In this document: positions 44,878-54,233 of the stretch, piece after piece | Numbering within the stretch: position 1 is the stretch's first letter | Layout: each line of letters begins with the position of its first letter | Assembly (NCBI RefSeq): GCF_002019735.1 | Contig: NZ_KV917378.1 | Span: 2,444,869-2,508,868, forward strand | DNA: 64,000 bases | From: Salipaludibacillus agaradhaerens | Lineage (GTDB): Bacteria; Bacillota; Bacilli; Bacillales; Salisediminibacteriaceae | Direction: 5' to 3' | Program-made: the position numbers and the translations under genes | Notes under the pieces: model-generated | Told to the model about the DNA's origin: nothing | What the model saw: the letters and a program-made list of their open reading frames with translations, nothing else | Database searches by the model: none

Positions 44878-45533
44878 TCGCCCAGCCTCCCCTCTATATA
44901 ACTTTTCACTGTGCGTTTGGTCATCAGTTTTGGCAAACATACATGTTGTAATGAACAATTTTTACAAAAGGGGCCTGTTTTCACTTTTGGGGTGTGCCGA
45001 TTCCCATAATAATGATGCATTTCTTTCGCCATTTTAATCACATTATTTCTTAATTCATCCGTGATTGGCACTTCCACGCGATGCTTAATCTCATTGTAAA
45101 ATAAATAGCCTTTGTCAATGCGGCATACAAGCATTTCTTCAAGACACATGGCTTGAGCGACTAACTGAACCACATCTTCGTCGCCTTTCTTCGGTTTCCC
45201 ACGCTTATACTCAACAGGATATGCTTGATAAGTTCCGGTTACACCTGAAAGACTTACACCGTCTCGGTGCTCCACAAATTCGACTACATCGCAAATACCA
45301 CTTATTTGGAGCTGTCGAGATTGAATTGGCATCGCTCGGACAGTCAGTTTACTTCCCCGCTTTTCCTTAATGAACGGCTGATCCGCTTTTCGATGGAGGT
45401 GTTGCCCTTCAATCGTTCTCACATTTTCTTCCCATTGCTGTTCGATATGTATCAGCGCCCACTGCCTTTTACAGAATTGAAAATGCTGCAAGCCTGACAA
45501 CATCAAATAGTGGTCTTCCTCATTACTGGCCAT
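44874..45533 (-). CDS. cas4: CRISPR-associated Cas4 nuclease
   Basis: A 219-residue RecB-like nuclease that trims and selects PAM-containing prespacers for Cas1-Cas2. The single N-terminal iron-sulphur cysteine is in FCKRQWALIH, and the three C-terminal ones in FCKNCSLQHVC. Nuclease residues: GICDVVEF (Asp) and PVEYKRGKPK (Glu-x-Lys). Start taken as ATG at 45533 (MASNEED), overlapping cas7 by 11 bases. Other in-frame starts (45548, TTG near 45506) are possible, as no strong ribosome binding site is seen. Confidence 0.93.
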   Translation of the reverse strand: MASNEEDHYLMLSGLQHFQFCKRQWALIHIEQQWEENVRTIEGQHLHRKADQPFIKEKRGSKLTVRAMPIQSRQLQISGICDVVEFVEHRDGVSLSGVTGTYQAYPVEYKRGKPKKGDEDVVQLVAQAMCLEEMLVCRIDKGYLFYNEIKHRVEVPITDELRNNVIKMAKEMHHYYGNRHTPKVKTGPFCKNCSLQHVCLPKLMTKRTVKSYIEGRLGE

Positions 45534-46374
45534 CGATAACATCAACATTTAAACCATCTAGTTCGTCCAACTCAATGCGATAATCATCAATGGTTTTTGG
45601 TGTATCTATACGCGATTCTACTTTTAACGAACGGTGTACTTTAGCAGATGAGTATTGCCCAAGTTTTGAAGAATGCTCCCACCAATACACTTTATAGACT
45701 TCCATACTGCCATCAGGGCGTGCCGAAGAACTGTCATTTTCAAAAAGTGTGATGAGAGCTTGCTTGATTTTGTCGGCATCCTCATGTGTAAAGCCCGTTT
45801 TCTCAGCCAGTTGGGTATTAATACTTCCTTTGAACACATAAACGCCAAAATCAACACGGTGCTTCATCCCCATTGTGTCAGAGCTACGTTTTTCCCCAGT
45901 AACAGAGTTAACACTTTTCGTGATTTGAGTGCTAACGATGTCAATTGGATCAACGCTCGTCGCTGTATGAATGGAAACAGGTCCACGGACGCCGACGGAT
46001 AGGTTCGCCCCTTTAAAGGCAAATACTTGTCCGAAAGCACGAACGTCCAACCATTGTTGACAAGTAATGGTTGCAAACTCATCAGAAGATGCATTTTTCG
46101 CTTTCAACATTTTCGCCAACTCCGGGTGAGCATCTGCCCGGTCTCGTAAACTTTTAAAATCATCTATCTTTCTATCATCAGACTGAACAAATATAGCTTC
46201 TCCCATGTCCTGCAGACGATTACGAACCTTTCGTTTAATCGCCACATCGGAGATTTCTCCATGTCCATCATAGTTTTGGCGCGGGCGATTGCCGTTAAGC
46301 GGATCACCATTTGGATTTGCTTTAGAAACAGATACAACAACGGCAAAATCAATCTTGTGGTCAAGTGTACTCAT
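45523..46374 (-). CDS. cas7: Cascade subunit Cas7 (Csd2), type I-C
   Basis: A 283-residue RAMP protein that forms the crRNA-binding backbone of the I-C effector. Typical start: DFAVVVSVSKANPNGDPLNG followed by RPRQNYDGHGEISDVAIKRK. Other segments: QWLDVRAFGQVFAFKG, GVRGPVSIHTATSVDPI and GMKHRVDFGVYVFKGSI. Its ATG shares one base with the cas8c stop (TGATG), showing tight coupling. Full length. Confidence 0.96.
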   Translation of the reverse strand: MSTLDHKIDFAVVVSVSKANPNGDPLNGNRPRQNYDGHGEISDVAIKRKVRNRLQDMGEAIFVQSDDRKIDDFKSLRDRADAHPELAKMLKAKNASSDEFATITCQQWLDVRAFGQVFAFKGANLSVGVRGPVSIHTATSVDPIDIVSTQITKSVNSVTGEKRSSDTMGMKHRVDFGVYVFKGSINTQLAEKTGFTHEDADKIKQALITLFENDSSSARPDGSMEVYKVYWWEHSSKLGQYSSAKVHRSLKVESRIDTPKTIDDYRIELDELDGLNVDVIDGQ

Positions 46375-48254
46375 CAGTTTGTTTCCTCCTCTTTTTTCTT
46401 ATATAAGTCACGACGTTGGCTATAAAAACCTAGCAAATATTTTTCAGTTAAAGGCGTGTTGTTAAATTCTTCTACGCTAAATTGATCACTAATCTCGTCA
46501 ATTAATTTTGATAAATAAGTTGCCTTTGTCCCCAATTTAGCTTGATATGGCTGGAGACTTTCCTGAATCGTTTTCCAAGTACGTCCAGGATTCTTTGAAA
46601 AAGAGTTCATATAACGAATGGCATTGGTTGCTCTCGTTTCATCTTTACTGAGCGCCCCTCTCTCTAGTACATCGGCAACTGCTAGCAAACGTCCAAACAA
46701 GTAACTACGATCCGTTGACTGTTTATCCAGTGGCACAGTCCACTCCTCCTTCTTTTCCATGTACATCTTTCGAATAAGTGCACATGTAATACTCAACGTT
46801 TTTTCCCATTCCCACCGCTCCATTGAGACAGGGTTTGATGCTCGTTGAAAAGCACTTCTGACAATGTCTTGCGGAATGGGGCGTTTATCAACGATACAAG
46901 GGAGCATGCGTTCCATTAGCCCTTTGACGATTTTTTCGCTGGCCCTTGGTCCATATGCAGCAAACGCAATATCTTTCGTTGCGGGTGCCCCGTAAAATGA
47001 AACAAAATCCTTTCCGTCCTTTCGATACCGATGTTCCCATGCACATGCATCATGCCACTGTTCTAATCGTTCTAAATAAAGTTCTTTATTTAGATGCCGA
47101 TAATATAGGACCGCCATTCTTCCGGTTGTGGCAGAATCAATCACAAGAATGTTGACCTCGGGTTGGTAGTCTAAGTCATGACAATACCCTGCGATTGCTT
47201 TTTTTACTTCACCTGCAAAAATCTCTCCCGTATCTGGGTCCCTTTCCAATTCCCTAGTTGTATGAGCCATAATATCCATCGCATCGTCATCTAAGTTAGG
47301 CACAGGACTGTTGTCATTACTCCAAATAAGAAAAACTCGATTATCGATCGTTTTCCCTTGACGATGGATCAGCCATTTTAGGGCATTATGAGCTTTTTGG
47401 GACACATCATAGCTAATGCCAACCGCTTCTCGGCTTGTCTTAAAACGGCCTCGAAATGTAAAACCCGTATTGTCATTGGCAGATATTAATTTCGCTTTGT
47501 CTGCTGCATGGCGAATTTTGTTCGCATGCCGCTCTGTACTAGGAAGCCGCTCACCTGTCACGTAACAAATATCCTCTTCTCCTAATTTGTCACGATAATA
47601 AGCGATGAAAGAATCATACATGTCTGTGTCTTTCCACACGTCATCTAACGACTCAGGATGGTAAACATTGAACCTTACGAATGCGCTAAATTGGTCGGTA
47701 GCTCCACTTGAAAAAATAGCCGGTTTTTCACCGATTTTTTCTTCATATGTTTTGTCCCATTTTTCAATCAATTGCTCATTTTCATCAACTACAAGCACCC
47801 GCTCACTGACCAAATCCTCAATTAATCGGCCTTTCTTCAAATACGTATATATGCACGTCACCTTTTCCGTGGCATACGGTGAGTTTGCCCACTCAGCTAA
47901 TTGATTGATATAGGCATCAAAGGGAACATTGTCTTGCTTTTTAACTGTCCCTCCATACTTGAGAAAGTCACCCGCTACATAACTTAATTTGTCGTGAAGT
48001 GGGTACGGTGCCACTTTTGAACCTGACCGACTAGCCGCTTCATCTGTACAAGGAATTAATGTACTTGCTTTACTTAGTACCCGTGCATCTTGGAAGTCCC
48101 CATCTTCATCAATCGTCACTTCAATATGGGCATTTTGCGTCGTATGAGAGACTGGCAGCAATGTATACTCCCGATCCTCTCCCTTCTTCACCGTTTTCCC
48201 TACTTGATCAAGACTCGCTTCATATGTTTCATATAAGTGAAGTAACCAACTCAT
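46374..48254 (-). CDS. cas8c: Cascade large subunit Cas8c (Csd1), type I-C
   Basis: A 626-residue large subunit that recognises the PAM and starts R-loop formation in I-C Cascade. In some I-C loci an internal start also yields the small Cas11 subunit from its 3' end; a methionine such as that in RALSKD..YMNSFSKN could serve, but no obvious site was confirmed. Start: ATG at 48254 (MSWLLHLYETYE), 6 bases after GGAGGTG. The GTG at 48263 lies in that site. It overlaps nothing upstream (cas5 stops at 48256). No frameshift. Confidence 0.95.
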   Translation of the reverse strand: MSWLLHLYETYEASLDQVGKTVKKGEDREYTLLPVSHTTQNAHIEVTIDEDGDFQDARVLSKASTLIPCTDEAASRSGSKVAPYPLHDKLSYVAGDFLKYGGTVKKQDNVPFDAYINQLAEWANSPYATEKVTCIYTYLKKGRLIEDLVSERVLVVDENEQLIEKWDKTYEEKIGEKPAIFSSGATDQFSAFVRFNVYHPESLDDVWKDTDMYDSFIAYYRDKLGEEDICYVTGERLPSTERHANKIRHAADKAKLISANDNTGFTFRGRFKTSREAVGISYDVSQKAHNALKWLIHRQGKTIDNRVFLIWSNDNSPVPNLDDDAMDIMAHTTRELERDPDTGEIFAGEVKKAIAGYCHDLDYQPEVNILVIDSATTGRMAVLYYRHLNKELYLERLEQWHDACAWEHRYRKDGKDFVSFYGAPATKDIAFAAYGPRASEKIVKGLMERMLPCIVDKRPIPQDIVRSAFQRASNPVSMERWEWEKTLSITCALIRKMYMEKKEEWTVPLDKQSTDRSYLFGRLLAVADVLERGALSKDETRATNAIRYMNSFSKNPGRTWKTIQESLQPYQAKLGTKATYLSKLIDEISDQFSVEEFNNTPLTEKYLLGFYSQRRDLYKKKEEETN

Positions 48255-48255
48255 C

Positions 48256-48966
48256 TTATTCACCTCCTAAATCATGGAGTAATTGCTCAGCGGATTGGAT
48301 ATTCTCAGAATTAAATACTTTCGGCTCCATCTCTTTGATAGGACGAACAATCGGACACTTTTCTGGCTTTGGAAACTTAATATAGCCATTCTCCATCACG
48401 GCAGACCATAAACGCACATCTAACTGGCTTTGTCCGGTCTCATCAGGATAGTTAAACCCGTGAACCATTGTTCCTAAATGGTGCTTTCCCTCTTCATCAT
48501 AAAAACCTGTACCACTCCCAAACTCACATGGCGCCACATACCCTTGGCACTCTCTGGCTCCAAGGAAAATATCTCGACGTCCTCCTGCTTTTAACGAACG
48601 TTGCAAAATACTGTAATGCTTACCGTCTATACGATCGAAAGCCAAATCTGGACGATGAGGATTAAATTCAAAATGGGCGCGGATTTGGTAATGAACGTCC
48701 TTTAAATACGTATAATTGGCAAGTGTATTCCCACCACCGTAATCGATCGGTCGGACAGCCTTAGACTCCATTTGAATCGGCTTCATAACACGAAGCTCGT
48801 CAATGACAAACATAATCGTCGGTTTCCAGTAAATACTCTCAGCAATTCCTTTCAGAGCTTGGTACGTCGGCACGCTATACGAAAGCTTCTCCCCGCCAAT
48901 TTTCGTGAGGGGATCCGTAAAAAGAGCGTAATCACCGAATAATTCAAAATGAAACTCGTTTTTCAT
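48256..48966 (-). CDS. cas5: Cas5 (Cas5d), crRNA-processing endoribonuclease of type I-C
   Basis: A 236-residue RAMP protein. In I-C systems, which lack Cas6, Cas5d cuts the repeat hairpin and stays bound to the crRNA 5' handle. The residues reported as catalytic in B. halodurans Cas5d (Tyr46, Lys116, His117) are present at the same numbers here: IYW (Y46) and DGKHYS (K116, H117). Other family blocks: [19 protein letters not shown] and [14 protein letters not shown]. The ATG at 48966 follows GGAGGTGA. An 830-bp non-coding insert separates it from cas3, so it probably needs its own promoter. Confidence 0.95.
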   Translation of the reverse strand: MKNEFHFELFGDYALFTDPLTKIGGEKLSYSVPTYQALKGIAESIYWKPTIMFVIDELRVMKPIQMESKAVRPIDYGGGNTLANYTYLKDVHYQIRAHFEFNPHRPDLAFDRIDGKHYSILQRSLKAGGRRDIFLGARECQGYVAPCEFGSGTGFYDEEGKHHLGTMVHGFNYPDETGQSQLDVRLWSAVMENGYIKFPKPEKCPIVRPIKEMEPKVFNSENIQSAEQLLHDLGGE

Positions 48967-49281
48967 AGGTTCGTTTCACCTCCTTGTTAAAATAAGATGG
49001 GCAGCCTGACATACCTTTTCATATCAGACTGCTAGATTTTCAAGCTAACACGTTCTTTTTTCGCTTACTTTAGCTATTTTTAATACAACTTTGGCATGGC
49101 GAAGATCTACTTTTACACTCATTGTCACTGTGTTGTTTAACTTCATATCGTATCACTATCTAACCTACACTACTTATATATAGATTAGATGATGGGTGTA
49201 CTTACTTGTTATTGAATTATCATATTAAACACAGTTCTTATTTGAATGAATGTCAAAATTCGAACAATGATTGTGACCTTC

Positions 49282-49396
49282 ACTTCAGACCGACGCTTTC
49301 CCGAGGGCTTGTCTTCAGCTAACTTTTGCTCAATACCACCTAGCAAAAGTGGATCTTCAGACTGCGCTCAACCCTCAGGGAGTCGCCGTCTTACAT
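49282..49396. repeat. Degenerate GC-rich REP-like repeat
   Basis: CGACGCTTTCCCGAGGGC...CTCAGGGAGTCGCCGTC, a diverged form of the 30472 unit. Confidence 0.5.
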
Positions 49397-49407
49397 TTCG
49401 GTCACTT

Positions 49408-49627
49408 TTTATCACAGATAAGCGTCCATAAAACTCCCGCCTCAAAATAGAGAGGATAGAGCTAAATCTATTTAGGCGGGAGGTAACGGACACTAATGTC
49501 CCGATTGACTCGGGCCAACAGGATGTTGGTCACACAAGCGTTTTCGCAGGACGCGAAGACGTTAGCTTGTGTTCCTTATCAGTGAGAGAAGAACGCAACC
49601 CCCCCATTGATTGAAGGTTCGTTTTAT
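49408..49627 (-). repeat. Dispersed element, long form, minus orientation
   Basis: 220 bp with the nested insert. The third hairpin is perfect here (CTCCCGCCT / AGGCGGGAG plus AAATAG/CTATTT), which supports a selected or recently inserted fold. Located inside the cas operon. Confidence 0.88.
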
Positions 49628-49793
49628 CATCCGCATATTAAATGAAAGTTATTGCATATCATTCGTGTTATTGCTTTTTTAAAAACAGTATTATGAAATC
49701 GACTCATTTAAAGGACTTTATCATCTTCTTAAGATCAAGATCGCTATTAATGTGGAATTCAATTAAGAATTTAGGAGGGACAAGATAGGCTTT

Positions 49794-52196
49794 TTACCAT
49801 GACATAAACCCCATCCCTCCTTCTCCTGTCATGTCCACTCCGTACTCATCGCTATACCAACCTTCTTTTAATTCAAAAACCATACCATCTAAATGTCTCA
49901 CGATGGCGTTTTCTTGTATCAAACTTTCCATCTCCTGAGGATAAAGGTTAACGGTATATTGCTGTGCCGTTTTCAATACTTGCGATAAGTCGTCAAGCCA
50001 CTCATCACTATTAAGTTGTGCAATGATCTCTTGCCCCTCCCCATATGGTGCGATAACTGACGTGGTCTTCTGCTCAATCACATGAAAATGGGCGGCTGCT
50101 GTTTTATAACTGCCATTTAACAGGAGTGGAAAAGCTGTACCAGTCTTCTTTTGATAGTAGGTCACATAGCTGTTTTCTTTATTGAGAGACATGAGGAGCT
50201 TTGTCATTTCCTTATCTACTTCTTTAACATAGTAATTTAAATTAACGTCCAATTTACGATAGTAGTAAAGAAAATACTCCCTTATGGCTGCTTGAGAGAG
50301 GATACTCCCTTCATATTTTTCAGGTTTCCTTTTAAACCTTGTCAGGATGTTTCCAGTAATCCCCTTCCCCACTTCAATTTCTTTCAACTTCGACAGTTTT
50401 TCTTCCATATGATCAATGACATACACGTGCCGAAGCTGATCCTCCCCATGTCGATTGCATCGCCCGGCTGCTTGGGCAACTGAATCAAGACCAGCGAGTG
50501 AACGTATAACACATTTAAAGCTCACATCCACACCTGCTTCAATGAGTTGAGTCGTGACGCAAATAAATGGCGTTCCTTCCTTAAGTAATTCTCGAATGGC
50601 CGCTAACTGATTTTTTCGATGTGCCGCACACATGGAGGTACTTAAATGATAGATAGGGAATGGACTATCTTTTAACCTTTCATATAAATCTTTGACGACT
50701 GATTTCGTATTTAAAATGACAAGGGTACTTCCCCACGAAGATACCTCCGTTTGGATCCACTCAGCTAACTTCTCATTGGTCAGCGGCTGATCCGTTTTAT
50801 CAACAATATCGACCCGTTTAAAAGCCTGTGACACGTCTGATAAGTTGTGAACGATCTCTCCGTCTCTCTCTTTCAGCAAGCTATGTGTCACATTTTCCAG
50901 TGTAGGTTGGGTTGCTGTGCAAAGAAGGATACTCGAATGAGCAAACTCTTTTAAAAAATTTAGTGCCTCATTAAAAAGGGAGACACACGTCGTCGGTACT
51001 TTTTGGACCTCATCAAAAATGAGGACAGAATGGCTCAAGTTATGTAATCGGCGCGTATTGCGGTTGCCTTTGCCATAAAAAACATTAAGGAATTGCACAA
51101 GAGTTGTAAAAATAATGGGACTCTCCCAATTATCACGGGCAAGCTTCAGCTTCTCCTTTTTAGTAATGACACCATCATCCGGTTCATCTCCTGTTTCCTC
51201 TTCCTCAATCACATTGGAATGGTGCTCTAAAATATGGCCTTCATCTTCTAAAATATCTCTTACTTCTTGGGCATTCTGTTCGATGATCGTCGTGAAAGGC
51301 ACAATATAAATTATCCGTTGTTTATGATGTTGTTGGGCATGTTTTAACGCATAGCGAAGGCTAGCAAGCGTCTTACCGCCCCCAGTGGGAATGGATAACG
51401 TGTAAATGCCTGATGGTCTTTCTGCAAATAATTCGCATTGTTTCGACATCTTGGCCCGCAATACATTAATTGGTTCTTGCGCTTTGCTGTTGTTTTGTAA
51501 GGCGGCAAGGTGGTTTAGTAATCGGTCATGATAATGCGCGAACAACCGGTGATGCTTAAGAGGCTTTTCTTCTTGAACTTGGTCTTCAAACATCCGCGTA
51601 TTTGTACGATCTGCATCTATTAAACAACTAAATATGTATTTTGTAAGGAAAAAAGTTTGTGTCGGATCTAACGTCATAAATTGCGTTAACTCGCTAATTG
51701 CCGCTGTCACGTAGTGTTTAAAATCTTTTTTCGTCATCGTGTCTGCAAAAAAGCGCTCTTTAGCTAAGTCGTATTCTGGAAGTTCTTTTTCTTGCACTCG
51801 TCTTAAAAAATCCGATTCACATGTAGGAGAGATATAGTCATGGAGGTTTGCGTGATGTGAAATAATCGCATTGCCAACAATTTCGGCAAGCAGCTTTTCG
51901 TGTGGTGTTTGAGCTTTAGTATGATAATACTCAAACAGTAACCTACCGCCAGCGGTGGCGTGATCCACATCGCCTCGTTTGAATAGTGTTTTTTCTGGTT
52001 CCCAAACAGCTTGATATAGATACGTTTGAAAGCGGTCACTGTACTTCCCTAAGTCGTGAAGCAGCCCTGCTAAGCCGGCCACATGCTTGAGCCCCAATTT
52101 GGCACCAAAACCTTCTGCCAATTGTTTAGTCTCGAGCAAGTGCTCTTTCAACGCCTGTACCTTTTCATCCTCTTCTCGGACGTGAGCCCTATACAT
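49794..52196 (-). CDS. cas3: CRISPR-associated helicase-nuclease Cas3
   Basis: An 800-residue effector nuclease. N-terminal HD domain (about 15-220): LLHDLGKYSDRFQTYL, DHATAGGRL, IISHHANLHDY. The helicase domain follows: Walker A SIPTGGGKTLASLRYA, motif II FDEVQ, LLCTATQP, motif VI QAAGRCNRHGE. It unwinds and degrades target DNA after Cascade binding. Start: ATG at 52196 with GGGAGA 7-8 bases upstream. The TTG at 52202 is too close to that site, and the decayed second copy at 53446 also keeps this ATG. First gene of the operon. A TAAAAT -10-like box upstream is also conserved in the decayed copy. Confidence 0.96.
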   Translation of the reverse strand: MYRAHVREEDEKVQALKEHLLETKQLAEGFGAKLGLKHVAGLAGLLHDLGKYSDRFQTYLYQAVWEPEKTLFKRGDVDHATAGGRLLFEYYHTKAQTPHEKLLAEIVGNAIISHHANLHDYISPTCESDFLRRVQEKELPEYDLAKERFFADTMTKKDFKHYVTAAISELTQFMTLDPTQTFFLTKYIFSCLIDADRTNTRMFEDQVQEEKPLKHHRLFAHYHDRLLNHLAALQNNSKAQEPINVLRAKMSKQCELFAERPSGIYTLSIPTGGGKTLASLRYALKHAQQHHKQRIIYIVPFTTIIEQNAQEVRDILEDEGHILEHHSNVIEEEETGDEPDDGVITKKEKLKLARDNWESPIIFTTLVQFLNVFYGKGNRNTRRLHNLSHSVLIFDEVQKVPTTCVSLFNEALNFLKEFAHSSILLCTATQPTLENVTHSLLKERDGEIVHNLSDVSQAFKRVDIVDKTDQPLTNEKLAEWIQTEVSSWGSTLVILNTKSVVKDLYERLKDSPFPIYHLSTSMCAAHRKNQLAAIRELLKEGTPFICVTTQLIEAGVDVSFKCVIRSLAGLDSVAQAAGRCNRHGEDQLRHVYVIDHMEEKLSKLKEIEVGKGITGNILTRFKRKPEKYEGSILSQAAIREYFLYYYRKLDVNLNYYVKEVDKEMTKLLMSLNKENSYVTYYQKKTGTAFPLLLNGSYKTAAAHFHVIEQKTTSVIAPYGEGQEIIAQLNSDEWLDDLSQVLKTAQQYTVNLYPQEMESLIQENAIVRHLDGMVFELKEGWYSDEYGVDMTGEGGMGFMSW

Positions 52197-52439
52197 AGCC
52201 AATTCTCCCTATACTTTCGACTTAATTATGTACATTTTACCATATATTTTGGGAGAATCCAGCATAAAATAGACAAAATTCCCTGTTTTTCTATTAAAGT
52301 AACTTTTCTATTTGCCAAATATATAGTCTAAAAGACTTAATAAAGTCCAATTTAATGTTGAGTGTTTTTGATTAGCAAAAGTGAATTAGATGTTTTAAAA
52401 AAATTTTTGGCGCGTTAATTGTGGCTGTTCTGTCATCTC

Positions 52440-52490
52440 ATAATAAAAAATAACCACCTATAGCCTAACTAGCTAATTAAGTGGTTATCC
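52440..52490 (-). terminator. Terminator for CRISPR array 2 transcript
   Basis: ATAACCAC / GTGGTTAT arms with TTTTTT on the minus strand, between array 2 and cas3. It would stop array 2 RNA before the cas3 promoter. Confidence 0.7.
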
Positions 52491-52551
52491 CCTATGGTGG
52501 ACAAATCGTCCCCCCGTTGAAGAGCTTCTACACTATATCGTTGGTGTTCTT

Positions 52552-53049
52552 GCATAATCCACAACACTCATAATGAGTGCGACTGACACTACTACTAAAT
52601 TCATGTATGAAATTATGATTTCAATCCACGCACTCATAAAGAGTGCGACCTTCTCCTAAAATTTCACCAACTGTCATACTGTCATTTCAATCCACGCACT
52701 CATAAAGAGTGCGACGCCGGTCCTTGCGGCGGGTAATCGTTTTTACTTATTTCAATCCACGCACTCATAAAGAGTGCGACAAAGCAGGAGACACCAGCTT
52801 TCCAAACACCAACGAGATTTCAATCCACGCACTCATAAAGAGTGCGACGACAATAAACTACGAACCTAGCGAATCGCAACGAGATTTCAATCCACGCACT
52901 CATAAAGAGTGCGACTAGCAGATTATGAGTATTATATCCAAACGCAGCGTATTTCAATCCACGCACTCATAAAGAGTGCGACTAGCAGATTATGAGTATT
53001 ATATCCAAACGCAGCGTATTTCAATCCACGCACTCATAAAGAGTGCGAC
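52552..53049 (-). CRISPR. CRISPR array 2 (type I-C, 8 repeats, 7 spacers)
   Basis: Same repeat and orientation as array 1. Starts: 52552 (degenerate distal copy), 52618, 52684, 52749, 52817, 52884, 52951 and 53018. Spacers are 33-36 bp. The two leader-proximal spacers (52916-52950 and 52983-53017) are identical, so one repeat-spacer unit has been duplicated and only six spacers are unique. Confidence 0.98.
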
Positions 53050-53219
53050 TGCGAAAACATCCTAATATAAGGGAATATTTCGCCCACTTTAGGGTAAGTT
53101 TTGCTCTATCTTTATAAAAAAACACCATTTCTTTTAAATCTATTACATATTTTTACATATTTCACTCTATTTTCGGTGCGGGTCCCCTAGGGATTTTATG
53201 TGCGCTTAGGGTTCGCACC
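53050..53219 (-). promoter_or_regulatory. CRISPR leader 2
   Basis: 170 bp, nearly identical to leader 1 including the terminal GGTGCG...CGCACC inverted repeat, followed by decayed cas2 and cas3 ends. Confidence 0.9.
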
Positions 53220-53220
53220 G

Positions 53221-53270
53221 TTAGAAAATGAGTGGACCTTCTCAATCTGATGGGTTAATCGATATGTTCA
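53221..53270 (-). pseudogene. cas2 remnant (3' end only)
   Basis: About 50 bp matching the last 17 codons of cas2 at the DNA level (CATATCG ... GGTCCACTCATTTTCTAA), with a small gap and stop. It sits at the same distance from the leader inverted repeat as in the intact locus. Confidence 0.7.
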
Positions 53271-53299
53271 AATTTTGGAATCTGTAACTGCATTTCCTA

Positions 53300-53446
53300 A
53301 AATCGTGAATCACCTCTGCTAATTCCGGTCACATGCTTTAATCCAAATTAGACACCAAAAAGTTCTTCCAATCATTTAGCTTCGAGCAGACGTTCTTTCA
53401 ACGTATGTACCTTTTTATCAGATTTCCGAACATGAGCGATATACAT
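53300..53446 (-). pseudogene. cas3 remnant (5' end only)
   Basis: Translates as MYIAHVRKSDKKVHTLKERL, LEAK, stop, LEELFGV, stop, FGLKHVTGI, which matches the start of the intact Cas3 (MYRAHVREEDEKVQALKEHL ... GLKHVAGLAG) and then decays. Upstream bases to about 53496, including the TGTACATTTTACCAT box, also match the intact cas3 promoter region. Together with the cas2 tail it marks the two ends of a deleted second cas operon. Confidence 0.85.
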
Positions 53447-53733
53447 AGCCCAAATCTCCTCACATCTTATGACGTAATTATGTACATTTTACCATAAATG
53501 AAAAGACTTTCACTATACCCCCTCTTAGATCATTTCATCTCTCCAGTCTTAATGACTGCATTCCAAGGCTACTTCTCGCATACTCCCCACACTCCCAATA
53601 AGGCTTTGCTTTCATTCCGTATAAGAAATATTTGCTTTATAATGCGGGACGATCTGAGGTATATAAATGTAAGATATTATTTATTACAATTTTTCTTGTT
53701 AAATACAAAAATATAGGTATTATAAAGTAGAGG

Positions 53734-54216
53734 ATGTTGCTGATTAACAAAATGTTAACACTATTGATAGTTTTATTTTGTCTAGTTTTATTAATGGTTG
53801 TTCTTGGAATTATAGAAGGATTGATAGTAAATAGGCAGTCTGTCACTTTTAATTGGCAACTATTATTCTTTCAAATAATAAGCAGTATGATTATTCTTTC
53901 TGGATTCTCTTTAATCGGCTTTTTAGGTGCATTTATCACGCAGCGAGTGTACGGTGTTTTAATTGCAACGATATTACCTGTATTATTAGATCAGTTATCT
54001 GGATACCTTCCAATAGCTCAGTATTTTACTTTAAGCCATTATACTTCATCACTGATTGGGAATTCTTTTTATAATTTAAATAATGATCCACAAATTCAAT
54101 ATTACAACCTTAGTTCTTTATCTTATGAAAGCAGCCTTCTGATCAGTCTATTAATCATTCTATTGATGCTTTTTATTTACAGCTTTTTTAACTTGAAAAG
54201 GAATTTTAAAGCCTAG
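53734..54216 (+). pseudogene. ABC-2 type permease, C-terminal part
   Basis: 160 residues with five or six hydrophobic segments and the layout of the last two thirds of an ABC-2 permease (bacteriocin-immunity or BcrB-like, usually about 240 residues): LIGFLGAFITQRVYGVLIAT, LLDQLSGYLPIAQYFTLSHY, then a final helix and RNFKA tail. The N-terminal helices are missing, so it is probably truncated. The ATG follows a weak AGAGG site. It is 17 bp from a small exported protein and a second, broken permease, together the remains of a transporter operon without its ATPase. Confidence 0.6.
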
Positions 54217-54233
54217 GAAGGAGGGACTTTTAT

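Larger units (their letters stand above)
48967..49793. other. Non-coding insert splitting the cas operon
   Basis: About 830 bp between cas3 and cas5, genes usually adjacent in I-C loci. It contains a degenerate GC-rich REP-like repeat (49282-49396) and a long dispersed element (49408-49627). A 33-codon minus frame (from about 49150) without ribosome binding site is not called. Confidence 0.7.

Noticed and set aside
49050-49150. 33-codon minus frame MKLNNTVTMSVKVDLRHAKV... upstream of cas5
   Set aside because: No ribosome binding site, too short to support. It may be part of the untranslated region before cas5.
53498-53716. 72-codon plus-strand ORF after the cas3 remnant
   Set aside because: No ribosome binding site, and the composition looks like AT-rich intergenic DNA. 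It starts inside the conserved cas3 upstream box.
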